This document shows, in pieces, positions 17,863 to 25,342 of a stretch of 64,000 bases of DNA; position 1 is the first letter of the stretch, and every line of letters starts with the position of its first letter. A model generated the notes under the pieces. That model was not told the origin of the DNA. It worked only from the letters and a program-made list of their open reading frames with translations, and did no database searches. A program made the translations under genes and the position numbers. This stretch comes from UBA1494_A sp963973975 (GTDB lineage: Bacteria; Bacteroidota; Bacteroidia; Flavobacteriales_E; Vicingaceae): NCBI GenBank assembly GCA_963973975.1, contig CAXBCF010000015.1, positions 1 to 64,000 of the forward strand, in the 5' to 3' direction.

Positions 17863-19249
17863 ACAAAATTGTTTCTAGTTCCTGAGAAGTAATATAGCCA
17901 GTTGGTAGACTTAATTTTAGAAAAACTTGAGGGCATACTTTCCTAAATGAAGCATTAGAATATGCTTCTTTTTTGTACCAGTATGCTGTATATTTTAATG
18001 CAAAAGCATCATTAATTCTTGCTTCACGTGACTCACCCATTGCACCTGCTGTGCATTCTCCCATTACAACTGAGTTATCAAGTGAATATAATTTACTCGC
18101 AAAGATTTCAGACAAGCTATATGTATTTTTATTAATTAAGACTGCTATCATTTTTAGCTTTTGTTTTTTAATAATATTTAACACCCTGTAGCCAATAATT
18201 GGATCTTCAGGGTAGCCTCTTAAATCAACAATAACAGATGTAACCCTTTTTTTAGAAAGTTTTTTTATCTCTTTACGAGACCTTTTCTTAATGCTTTGAA
18301 TATCAACATATAGTACAGTGTCATATAATATGTATACTCCTTTTCGTTCATTAAAATTAGAGATGTCTTTATTTATCAGCTTATTATTATCAATCATACT
18401 AGCTATAAAGTGGTCTGTGAGGAATTCGGTCTTTGAAATATTTAATAATGTATCAAGTGTATTAATTAGATTACTCTGTAATTGTAAAGTATCTACTTTA
18501 CTCATATCATTCACCAGTGGAGATAGAGAGCTTACATATACCAACTTGTTATTAACGAATTTAACACTATTCATTTCATTTCTAAAGTTTAAACTATAAA
18601 ATTGGTATGTAAATCTAGAAAAAAGACTCAAATGTGCGTCTTTATAATTATTTAAAACTTTGGCGATAATTTTATGAAAATCAAATGAACTTAGCGAGTC
18701 AAATTCTTTTTTCAAATAATACTTTTTTTCAGCATAATAACCAATTAAGCACCCTAATAATTGCTGAATTTCTATTCTTAATATAAAATAATATTCCCCA
18801 TTTTCAAGGTTTCTAGAGAAAGAGTATTTTCGAATTTTTTCTAATAACTTATAATCAGCTGCTTTTTTAATAGTTTCAAAATCATAATATATTGAATCAT
18901 ATATGTATCTCTCATACATATCTTTCGAAATGTAATTTAAATTATCAGATTTTAGCAACTTGCAAATTGAAAAGTTATTACCATACTTGGTATTTAACTT
19001 AATATTTTGACAGAGAGAATCTTCAATAAATTCATTGTCAAGTAGTTTTTTAACAATTTCATCTAAATTGTTATTATCAAAGTCATTATACTTATCTTCA
19101 AGAATTAGTTTGAACTTTAAACTTACAAGAAATCTTATTTTTAGAATATTGATTTCAGTAGTTTCACAATATACACTAATAGGTGAAAAAAGAATAATTC
19201 CTAAAATAAGTGCCAATCTTTTAAAATTATACATAGAAGACACTTTCAT
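17846..19249 (-). CDS. Secreted S41-family peptidase in lanthipeptide operon
   Basis: The 467-residue protein starts with a signal peptide (about 1-28, ending VYC). A largely helical region 30-300 follows, then an S41 (tail-specific protease) domain. Visible motifs are YKDAHLSLFSRF (202-213), VTSVIVDLRGYPEDP (336-350), the nucleophile region NKNTYSLSEIFASKL (373-387, serine 378 or 380), and GECTAGAMGESREA (397-410). It should act in the periplasm. It starts six bases after the precursor stop and overlaps LanC by 17 bases. Leader removal or final processing of the lanthipeptide is the natural inference, but S41 enzymes are not the usual LanP. Confidence 0.85.
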   Translation of the reverse strand: MKVSSMYNFKRLALILGIILFSPISVYCETTEINILKIRFLVSLKFKLILEDKYNDFDNNNLDEIVKKLLDNEFIEDSLCQNIKLNTKYGNNFSICKLLKSDNLNYISKDMYERYIYDSIYYDFETIKKAADYKLLEKIRKYSFSRNLENGEYYFILRIEIQQLLGCLIGYYAEKKYYLKKEFDSLSSFDFHKIIAKVLNNYKDAHLSLFSRFTYQFYSLNFRNEMNSVKFVNNKLVYVSSLSPLVNDMSKVDTLQLQSNLINTLDTLLNISKTEFLTDHFIASMIDNNKLINKDISNFNERKGVYILYDTVLYVDIQSIKKRSRKEIKKLSKKRVTSVIVDLRGYPEDPIIGYRVLNIIKKQKLKMIAVLINKNTYSLSEIFASKLYSLDNSVVMGECTAGAMGESREARINDAFALKYTAYWYKKEAYSNASFRKVCPQVFLKLSLPTGYITSQELETILYELGK

Positions 19250-19255
19250 TCCATT

Positions 19256-19606
19256 CTAGTAACCATTCCTATATGCTGCTGGTGACGCTATGCCACCAGA
19301 ACATACAGCTGCGCAAGTGCAATTACTAGTAGTCTGTGTAGATGTTCCATTACCACATCTAGTATTCTTACTTGTCTTTTTTGTATGTCTATTTTTTTTA
19401 GTATTACCTGCTAAGCCACCTGCAACTGTATGAGGACCTACAACATCATTCGTAATCTCACCGATGAGTTTAACAGCCGATTGAAACATATCTGAATTAT
19501 TAAATCCTACTCTAACTCGATTCTCATTTGAATTATAAGCATTCGAAACAGCACCTAACTGCTGCTTAAGATTTGCAGGAATAAATTTTGTACTTGGTCT
19601 TGACAT
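19256..19606 (-). CDS. Candidate lanthipeptide precursor peptide
   Basis: The 116-residue protein has a long leader (about 1-62) without cysteine, containing helical parts such as DMFQSAVKLIGEITND. A GG at 63-64 is the possible cleavage point. Then come a basic linker (65-81) and a core with cysteines at 84, 96, 98 and 102. The core is full of Ser and Thr (TRCGNGTSTQTTSNCTC, then CSGG), which is the pattern needed for up to four thioether rings. It ends AYRNGY. Gene position directly before a protease, LanC and LanB supports the call. No known family was recognised for the leader, which lacks the FNLD motif of nisin-type peptides. Confidence 0.75.
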   Translation of the reverse strand: MSRPSTKFIPANLKQQLGAVSNAYNSNENRVRVGFNNSDMFQSAVKLIGEITNDVVGPHTVAGGLAGNTKKNRHTKKTSKNTRCGNGTSTQTTSNCTCAAVCSGGIASPAAYRNGY

Positions 19607-19661
19607 GATTTTAATTAATTAATTAATAATATAATATTTTAAAATAAAGTTAAATATGTTG

Positions 19662-20432
19662 TTAAAGAGGCTCATATTTCCATGTTATACTAGAAGTAAT
19701 TATTTGAAAAACATTAGCAACTTGAGTACTGGCTTTAATTAAATAACCAGATGGAAGTACAAAGTCAAACTGTAAATTACTATGGTATGTAGCTGTAACT
19801 TCATCTTGAGTTATACATGGTACTGAAGATTCCCAAAATAATTTAGTATTTACCCCATCTGAGAAAAATAATCTAACCATACCATGCCCCGTACTTTCAA
19901 TTGCTTTTACATCAATACTTGTAATTGAATTTCCATTATTACTACCTTCAAGAATTGTAGTTAAAGATCCTGTTCCATCTAAGTTGCTATTGGCCGTTGA
20001 AATTGCAGCCATTCCGTTTACTGATTCTTCAATTATTTGATTTTCAGATGTTGGATATTTCCAGAGATTTCCAATCGCAATAATATTAAATGCTTCATCT
20101 TTTTCTGTACTAGCTAAAAGTTTATAACCTTTTTGAAGATAAAAATCAAGATAAATAACTTGCTGAAATGCTTCCAATACGCTTGTTTGTTCATTTCCCG
20201 GAATTGATATCTCTTCAAGTAGTCTTATATTTGATGTCTCATCTTCAATAAATAACCTAACCATACCTTGAGTAGTTGTGCCAATTGCTTTGATAATTAC
20301 TGCAGCAATATTCATGTCAAATGATTCAGAAATAACCTCTGATAACTCACCTGACCCGTCAAGATTAGGGTTTGCACTATCCACTGTAACCATTCCAATT
20401 ACAGCATTCATTTCTGCTAATGTTTTTGCCAT
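19662..20432 (-). CDS. Duplicated phage-structural-like domain protein
   Basis: The 256-residue protein is two tandem copies of one domain, residues about 13-127 and 140-254. Each copy has a NLDGxG turn (23-28 and 150-155), KAIGTTTQGMVRLF or KAIESTGHGMVRLF (48-61, 176-189), a GY(K/L)(L/I)(L/K)AS segment and a final WKY. I remember this ANxxxDGxG/GMVRLF pattern from phage and prophage structural proteins, not from lanthipeptide systems. There is no signal peptide and only one cysteine (206). It is the first gene of the operon, 55 bases before the precursor. A role as carrier, scaffold or receptor-binding partner is speculation. Confidence 0.6.
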   Translation of the reverse strand: MAKTLAEMNAVIGMVTVDSANPNLDGSGELSEVISESFDMNIAAVIIKAIGTTTQGMVRLFIEDETSNIRLLEEISIPGNEQTSVLEAFQQVIYLDFYLQKGYKLLASTEKDEAFNIIAIGNLWKYPTSENQIIEESVNGMAAISTANSNLDGTGSLTTILEGSNNGNSITSIDVKAIESTGHGMVRLFFSDGVNTKLFWESSVPCITQDEVTATYHSNLQFDFVLPSGYLIKASTQVANVFQIITSSITWKYEPL

Positions 20433-20557
20433 TTTATGTAGTTTTAGTAGTTGATAATAATTATTGTCTATAAAATTAAAAAATTATTTTAAAAAATTTA
20501 AATTTTATAACTAATAACTAATTAATTTCTCAAGGCACTCTGAACAACTTACTATAA

Positions 20558-21065
20558 ATATACGACTTACAAAAAAACAAAAATAGAATCTATACTAAAG
20601 TTGTTTTTCTATTACCAACTGAGAAAGAATGGTTGTTAGGTTTTAAAATGGTTGAAGATTCAGTTAATCTAAGAAACAAAAAATTTAAGATATACAACCA
20701 ATGAATTCTACAAAAATGAAAGAAACAATGAATTAGATAATAAAGTAAAAGAATTTACTGATAATCTAGATAAGAACACGACAGAGCAAGAACTTCTTAA
20801 GATTTATGAAAATATTGATGTTCAAAAATTAACTGATAATTTCCAAGCACGACCTGTAAATTATCAACTAGAAACCAATACTTCTCCCCTACTCACTATG
20901 ATAGGAAATGTTAGCGAATGGTTAGCTGAAGATAAAAAAGCCATTGCTTCTAACTGGAATGTGAAAGATGATCAGAAAATTAATAACTTAATCCAATCAT
21001 TTGAGTCAGAACTGCCCTCTCCTTTAATTGGATTTAGAGTAATAATGGAAGTTTTAGAAAAATAA
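20558..21065 (+). pseudogene. Decayed protein-coding gene of unknown family
   Basis: Coding-like sequence runs in one frame from about 20558 to the stop at 20700-20702, with the segment LLPTEKEWLLGFKMVEDSVN. It then continues in another frame from about 20680 to TAA 21063-21065, with IYENIDVQKLTDNFQARP and PLIGFRVIMEVLEK near the end. No start codon fits and the two halves are joined only by a frame change, so it is broken. I do not recognise the family. It lies between the lanthipeptide operon and mqnD, on the opposite strand. Confidence 0.5.
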
Positions 21066-21078
21066 TTAAATTCTTAGT

Positions 21079-21909
21079 CTAAACAAACACTTCATCTACT
21101 ATTTTTTTCACCAAACCCTTCTCTTCCGCCATTTTAAATAAATGTTCTACAGCATTTCTGCCCTGAGCACCCAAGTCGATTGAGTAATTATTGACATACA
21201 AATCGATGTGCTGCTGCATCACTTTTTCGTCCATTTCTTGTGCATGCGCTTTTACATAGTCAGCAGAAGAAGTCCTGTTTGCAAAAGCAAATTCGATGCT
21301 TCGCTTTAAAACTTGATCAATTTTTTCTTTCAAATCTTGCGGAAATTTTCTTCTGGTAACTATGCCTCCCAATGGAATTAAATTACCAGACTGTTTTTCC
21401 CAAAACTCACCCAAATCTATCAGTTTTACTAAACCTTTTTCAGCATAGGTAAACCGATTTTCATGAATGATTAAGCCGGCATCAACTGCTCCAGAAAGAA
21501 CTGCATTTTCAACAGCAGAAAATATCATTTCTTCTTTATTAGTAGCTAAGGGATAAGCTAAAGACAGTAAAAAATTAGCAGTAGTGAATTTTCCAGGAAT
21601 CGCAATTCGAGCGGCGTTAATCTCACTTTCAGACATAGGCTGCTTAGCAATGAGTAAAGGCCCTACTCCACTTCCCAAAGCACTTCCACTGTTCAATAAT
21701 TGATAGTCTTTCAATAAAAAAGCCATGGCGTGATAGCTCAATTTTGTGATGTCTAATTCTTGCTCAAATGCTTGGGCGTTTAGCTGTTCTACATCAGCTA
21801 ATCTTACTTTAAATGCCAAACCTTCAGTGTCAATCTTTTGATGAATCATTGCATCAAACATAAAGGTGTCATTCGGACATGGCGAAAAACCTAGCGTTAA
21901 TTCTTGCAT
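21079..21909 (-). CDS. mqnD: 1,4-dihydroxy-6-naphthoate synthase
   Basis: MqnD converts cyclic dehypoxanthine futalosine to 1,4-dihydroxy-6-naphthoate in the futalosine route to menaquinone. The 276-residue protein has the periplasmic-binding-protein-like fold and family motifs LGFSPCPNDTFMFDAM (6-21), TKLSYHAMAF, GSGVGPLL and the LIIHE-NR segment around the catalytic histidine. The start overlaps the mqnB stop in a TAATG, so the two are translationally coupled. This indicates that the organism makes menaquinone through futalosine. Confidence 0.93.
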   Translation of the reverse strand: MQELTLGFSPCPNDTFMFDAMIHQKIDTEGLAFKVRLADVEQLNAQAFEQELDITKLSYHAMAFLLKDYQLLNSGSALGSGVGPLLIAKQPMSESEINAARIAIPGKFTTANFLLSLAYPLATNKEEMIFSAVENAVLSGAVDAGLIIHENRFTYAEKGLVKLIDLGEFWEKQSGNLIPLGGIVTRRKFPQDLKEKIDQVLKRSIEFAFANRTSSADYVKAHAQEMDEKVMQQHIDLYVNNYSIDLGAQGRNAVEHLFKMAEEKGLVKKIVDEVFV

Positions 21910-22577
21910 TAAAGATCGTTTAATAAAAAAAGTGTGTCATCAGTTAAATTTCTGATTGCCAAATCAATTTCCCAGGCTGCTTTATTTCGCTTTTCTACAT
22001 AATTGGAAATTGAACGGAGTTGAATGCAAGGCAAATCCATCATGCGACAAGCATAAAAAAAAGCGGCTCCTTCCATGCTCTCAACTTGGGGTTGAAACAT
22101 GCTCTCAATTTTGGAAATTGATGCTTCATCCCCATGTACAGTATTGACAGTGATGCCATGCACTTTTTCCCATCGATGCGTTTGATACAGCTTTTCGGGC
22201 AAATTTGAATTGAGTAAGGCATTTTCAAATGGAAAAGCATTGGCGGCTTGTAATTGCAATTCACTAATGCTAATAAACTCTTTGCCATTTTCTGCTCCCA
22301 TTTCAGGAAAACAATCAGAAAATACCTCAACTACTTGTCCCAATTTTAAGTTTCTGTCAAAAGCACCTGCCAAGCCCAAATTGATTGCCAAATCATAATT
22401 TTTATTGACCAAGTATTTCCCCAAAGCAAAAGCAGTGGCTGTCATGCCAACTCCAGTGATTAAAAAATCAACAACTAAATCATTGTAGTAATACTTATTC
22501 TTACTTACGGGATTCCCTAAACTACTTCGCAAAAGCTCAACTTCCATTTCAGTTGCTGAGACAATTAATAACTGCAT
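21909..22577 (-). CDS. mqnB: Futalosine hydrolase
   Basis: MqnB removes hypoxanthine from futalosine. The 222-residue protein shows the nucleoside phosphorylase/hydrolase fold: VSATEMEVE near the N-terminus, INLGLAGAFD (80s), the acidic ESMEGAAFFYAC active-site segment and LRSISNYVEKRN near the C-terminus. Similarity to MTA/SAH nucleosidase is expected, but adjacency to mqnD decides the call. A 41-base gap separates it from pepD upstream, so a three-gene transcript is possible. Confidence 0.9.
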   Translation of the reverse strand: MQLLIVSATEMEVELLRSSLGNPVSKNKYYYNDLVVDFLITGVGMTATAFALGKYLVNKNYDLAINLGLAGAFDRNLKLGQVVEVFSDCFPEMGAENGKEFISISELQLQAANAFPFENALLNSNLPEKLYQTHRWEKVHGITVNTVHGDEASISKIESMFQPQVESMEGAAFFYACRMMDLPCIQLRSISNYVEKRNKAAWEIDLAIRNLTDDTLFLLNDL

Positions 22578-22618
22578 AATCAGAAAAATTTAGTCTAAAG
22601 TAAACAGAAATTGGAAAG

Positions 22619-24082
22619 CTAAGTTCTTTTTGGAATTCGTTTCAAGGTTTCCAATAAAAAACCCCAATACTTCTGCACCGAAGAAATTTGAACTTTCTCG
22701 TCTGGAGAATGCGCTCCTCGAATTGTAGGTCCAAATGAAACTATGTCCATTTTCGGATAATTGCTGCCAATAATACCGCATTCTAAACCTGCATGACAGG
22801 CCATAACTCGTGGTTCAGACTCAAATTTCTCTCTATAAAGCGCACTCATTAGTTCCACAATATCTGATTGTGTTCTAGGTGTCCATCCAGGGTAGTCTCC
22901 ATCGGTTTCAATTTCACAAGCTATTCCTGCAAAAGCAGAAATAATGGCCCTCACCTCATCCTCTTTTTCTGAATCAACTGAACTGCGACACAAACACAAA
23001 CACCTAAGAGTTCCCTCTTCCATTTCAATTTGCGCCAAATTATTTGAAGTTTGCACCATGTCAGGAATACTAGGACTCATTCTGTAAATTCCATTTGGAA
23101 GCGCATACAAAGCCTGACTTAAGCTTCTCGTGAAAGCAGGATTTGTCATTTTTTTAGCCGAGCTAGTTGGCTCAACAATCAAAGCCAAGTTGGGATCAGA
23201 ATCAACATGTTCCGCAATAATTTCTTCTTTTGCTTGATTTATAATTTTCTGAAATAAGTCCTTACTCTCTCGAGGGATCGCCAAATTCAACTCTGCCTCT
23301 CTAGGAATGGCATTTCTCAGACTTCCACCGTGAAATGATTGAATCCCAACATCCATTTTCTCACTCACTAAATAAATCAGTCGGTTGGCCAATTTGTTAG
23401 CATTTCCAAGACCTTTATTGATGTCCATTCCCGAATGTCCGCCTGAAAGTCCTTTTAATGTCAGTTTATACGCAACAAAATTTGCAGGCAAATCAATCAA
23501 ATCATACTTGGCTGTAATGGTTACATTCACACCTCCTGCACAACCAATTGTTAGTTCATCGTCATCTTCAGTATCTAAATTCAATAAAATTTCACCTTCT
23601 AAAAATCCGGGTTTTAATCCAAATGCACCTGTCATTCCAGTTTCTTCATCTATTGTAAATAAGGCTTCTATAGCTGGATGAGCTATTTCTTTAGATTCTA
23701 AAAGAGCCATCATGGTAGCCGCTCCAATACCGTTATCCGCGCCCAAAGTTGTTCCGTCTGCTTTCACCCAATCACCGTCCACAAACATTTTAATTCCTTC
23801 TTTGTCGAAATCGAAAACTGTTGCATTATTTTTTTGATGCACCATGTCTAAATGCGATTGTAAAACAATTTTCTTTCGATCTTCCATGCCTTGAGATGCA
23901 GGCTTTTTTATCAAAACATTTCCAACTTCATCTGTAATGGTTTCTAAACCGAGTTTTTTACCAAAGTCCTGCATAAAAGCAATTACACGTTCTTCCTTTT
24001 TTGATGGACGTGGAACAGCATTTAAGGCTGCAAAATTTCTCCACAATGCTTCCGGTTTTAGATTAAATAGTTCTTTTGACAT
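22619..24082 (-). CDS. pepD: Aminoacyl-histidine dipeptidase (M20 family)
   Basis: The cytosolic zinc peptidase splits Xaa-His and other dipeptides. At 487 residues it has family length. Metal and catalytic motifs are visible: QSHLDMVHQK (H and D ligands), GADNGIGAATMMAL, TIDEETGMTGAF with the catalytic EE, LDTEDDDE and the C-terminal CHAGLECG and SFGPTIRGAHSPDE. It is the most upstream gene of the minus-strand group pepD-mqnB-mqnD and has its own -7 box just upstream. Confidence 0.93.
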   Translation of the reverse strand: MSKELFNLKPEALWRNFAALNAVPRPSKKEERVIAFMQDFGKKLGLETITDEVGNVLIKKPASQGMEDRKKIVLQSHLDMVHQKNNATVFDFDKEGIKMFVDGDWVKADGTTLGADNGIGAATMMALLESKEIAHPAIEALFTIDEETGMTGAFGLKPGFLEGEILLNLDTEDDDELTIGCAGGVNVTITAKYDLIDLPANFVAYKLTLKGLSGGHSGMDINKGLGNANKLANRLIYLVSEKMDVGIQSFHGGSLRNAIPREAELNLAIPRESKDLFQKIINQAKEEIIAEHVDSDPNLALIVEPTSSAKKMTNPAFTRSLSQALYALPNGIYRMSPSIPDMVQTSNNLAQIEMEEGTLRCLCLCRSSVDSEKEDEVRAIISAFAGIACEIETDGDYPGWTPRTQSDIVELMSALYREKFESEPRVMACHAGLECGIIGSNYPKMDIVSFGPTIRGAHSPDEKVQISSVQKYWGFLLETLKRIPKRT

Positions 24083-24104
24083 GCTCTTTTTTTAAGTGTT
24101 GCTG

Positions 24105-24112
24105 CAAAGGTA
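24105..24112 (-). promoter_or_regulatory. -7 box for pepD (TACCTTTG)
   Basis: The minus strand reads TACCTTTG, the exact Bacteroidota TAnnTTTG form, 22 bases before the pepD start codon. A -33 element is not obvious. Confidence 0.5.
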
Positions 24113-24207
24113 GTTTTTATGATGGAGAACTATTTAAGAACTTTCCGTGAAATTTAATTTATTCAATATATTTAATATTTATATTTGTAAAAAATAAATA
24201 TAAGTAA

Positions 24208-24450
24208 ATGATTACATTCACTAGTTCTCTACCCGAAGACCTGTTAAAAGAATTATCAGAGAAGGCTAAAAAGCTCTCTATGCCAAAGAACAAGTTAATT
24301 GAAAAAGCTTTGCGAATTTACCTTAAACAGATTACACGTTTAGAATACATTCAATCATATCAAAAGGTTGAACAAGATCAAGATGTGCTGAGTATCGCAG
24401 AAGAAGGAATGGAAGATTACCTTAAGCAATTAGAAAATGAAGAAAGCTGA
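24208..24450 (+). CDS. Ribbon-helix-helix antitoxin
   Basis: The 80-residue protein begins with a RHH/CopG fold: ITFTSSLPEDLLKELSEKAKKL and MPKNKLIEKALRIYL. This is followed by an acidic tail rich in D and E that would wrap the toxin. It should bind its own promoter as a dimer and neutralise the MazF-type product of the next gene. The stop overlaps that gene's start by 14 bases, the usual arrangement for such pairs. Confidence 0.9.
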   Translation: MITFTSSLPEDLLKELSEKAKKLSMPKNKLIEKALRIYLKQITRLEYIQSYQKVEQDQDVLSIAEEGMEDYLKQLENEES

Positions 24451-24772
24451 AATTTGGATGGGAAATCTCAATCCGAGCCAAGGAAGTAAACAAGCAGGAT
24501 TTCGTCCACTTTTAATTGTTAGTGGTAATTTATTAAATACGCATTCTCCTGTTGTTTGGGTTTGCCCTTTGACATCAAAAATTAAAAACTACAAAGGAGA
24601 TCTTATTCTCAATCCAAACAAGAAAAATGGATTAACTCAGCAATCTGAAGTATTAGCCATGCACTTTCGTTCTATTAGTAAATCAAGATTAATAGAAAAG
24701 TTAGGAACAATTGAAGCAAATCAACTCGCTGAGCTAAGAAAAAGTTTGAATGAAATAATGGAGTTAGACTAA
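24437..24772 (+). CDS. MazF/PemK-type endoribonuclease toxin
   Basis: The 111-residue toxin has the PemK/MazF fold: KAEIWMGNLNPSQGSKQAGFRP with the conserved GSEQAG-like loop (here GSKQAG), RPLLIVSGN, VCPLTSKIKN, and LAMHFRSISKSRL with the catalytic T/R residues. It should cut mRNA at short motifs when freed from the antitoxin. The codon pattern is like its neighbours. It is the second gene of a two-gene operon, followed by a repeat-rich gap. Confidence 0.9.
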   Translation: MKKAEIWMGNLNPSQGSKQAGFRPLLIVSGNLLNTHSPVVWVCPLTSKIKNYKGDLILNPNKKNGLTQQSEVLAMHFRSISKSRLIEKLGTIEANQLAELRKSLNEIMELD

Positions 24773-24890
24773 ACACTTTGAACTTTGATAGTTTAACGAC
24801 TATTTAGATAATCACAACTTTGGAAATATTTATTTTTTAAAATAGTAGAGTAGCAGCGCTGTATGTTATTGTATTCAAAACCAAAAACTA

Positions 24891-25135
24891 TAACCACATA
24901 GAAACATAGATTTATTGTTTACTTTATATGGAAAAAGAATTATACCGATTATGATTTTAAAGTCGCTTAAATACACCATAAAATCTATATCGGCATTATA
25001 CTTATAGAAATTTTATTAATGGCATTAAAATACTACTTAGGTATTACATAGAAATTAAATTTTAACATAGTGATCACTATGTTAAGCAAAGCTTCTATAT
25101 CTTTCATTCTTGAAAGCTATGTTTCTATGTGGTTA
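24891..25135. repeat. Inverted-repeat-flanked element with central palindrome
   Basis: TAACCACATAGAAACATAG at 24891-24909 is perfectly repeated in inverted form at 25117-25135. Inside, a perfect 24-base palindrome spans 25062-25085 (half-site TTAACATAGTGA) and the 60-base CCGATTA repeat lies at 24941-25000. The unit has the size and form of a miniature inverted-repeat element, but I see no target-site duplication. Confidence 0.6.
24941..25000. repeat. 60-base inverted-repeat element, family copy 2
   Basis: TATACCGATTATGATTTTA at the left and TAAAATCTATATCGGCAT(TATA) at the right are imperfect inverted repeats around a 20-base spacer. The ends match the outer ends of 11517-11713, about 13 kb away and on the other strand. 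It looks like a REP-type palindromic unit. Confidence 0.6.
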
Positions 25136-25226
25136 AAATAATCCTGATTAGATTTACTATTTTTCCCAAAAACTGTTTAAAGATTTAACACTAGCAATTT
25201 AAACTTTCATAATTCATAATTAACAG

Positions 25227-25242
25227 ATTAGTAATTGGTAAT
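25227..25242. repeat. Short dispersed AT repeat
   Basis: ATTAGTAATTGGTAAT occurs here and in inverted form at 55763-55778. The sequence is low in complexity and typical of intergenic AT-rich repeats. Confidence 0.3.
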
Positions 25243-25342
25243 TATACATAATTCGGGTTTTAAAAAAATAAACCCAAGAAAGCTTCTCAGCTTTTTATAT
25301 CTTAGCAACATCTTAACGACAATTATCTAATTTGACTCTATC

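Larger units (their letters stand above)
24773..25342. other. Non-coding region with two inverted-repeat structures
   Basis: No coding frame is seen in about 570 bases. It holds a 60-base hairpin-like repeat at 24941-25000, an inverted-repeat-flanked unit at 24891-25135 containing a 24-base palindrome, and a short AT-rich repeat at 25227-25242. It separates the toxin gene from the ABC importer genes. Confidence 0.6.

Noticed and set aside
22040..22330. Minus-strand 96-residue ORF inside mqnB
   Set aside because: It lies in another frame of a well-supported gene and has no coding character.
25227..25242. Functional site in the ATTAGTAATTGGTAAT repeat
   Set aside because: It is short, AT-rich and found at an unrelated second site, so chance or common junk repeat is likely.
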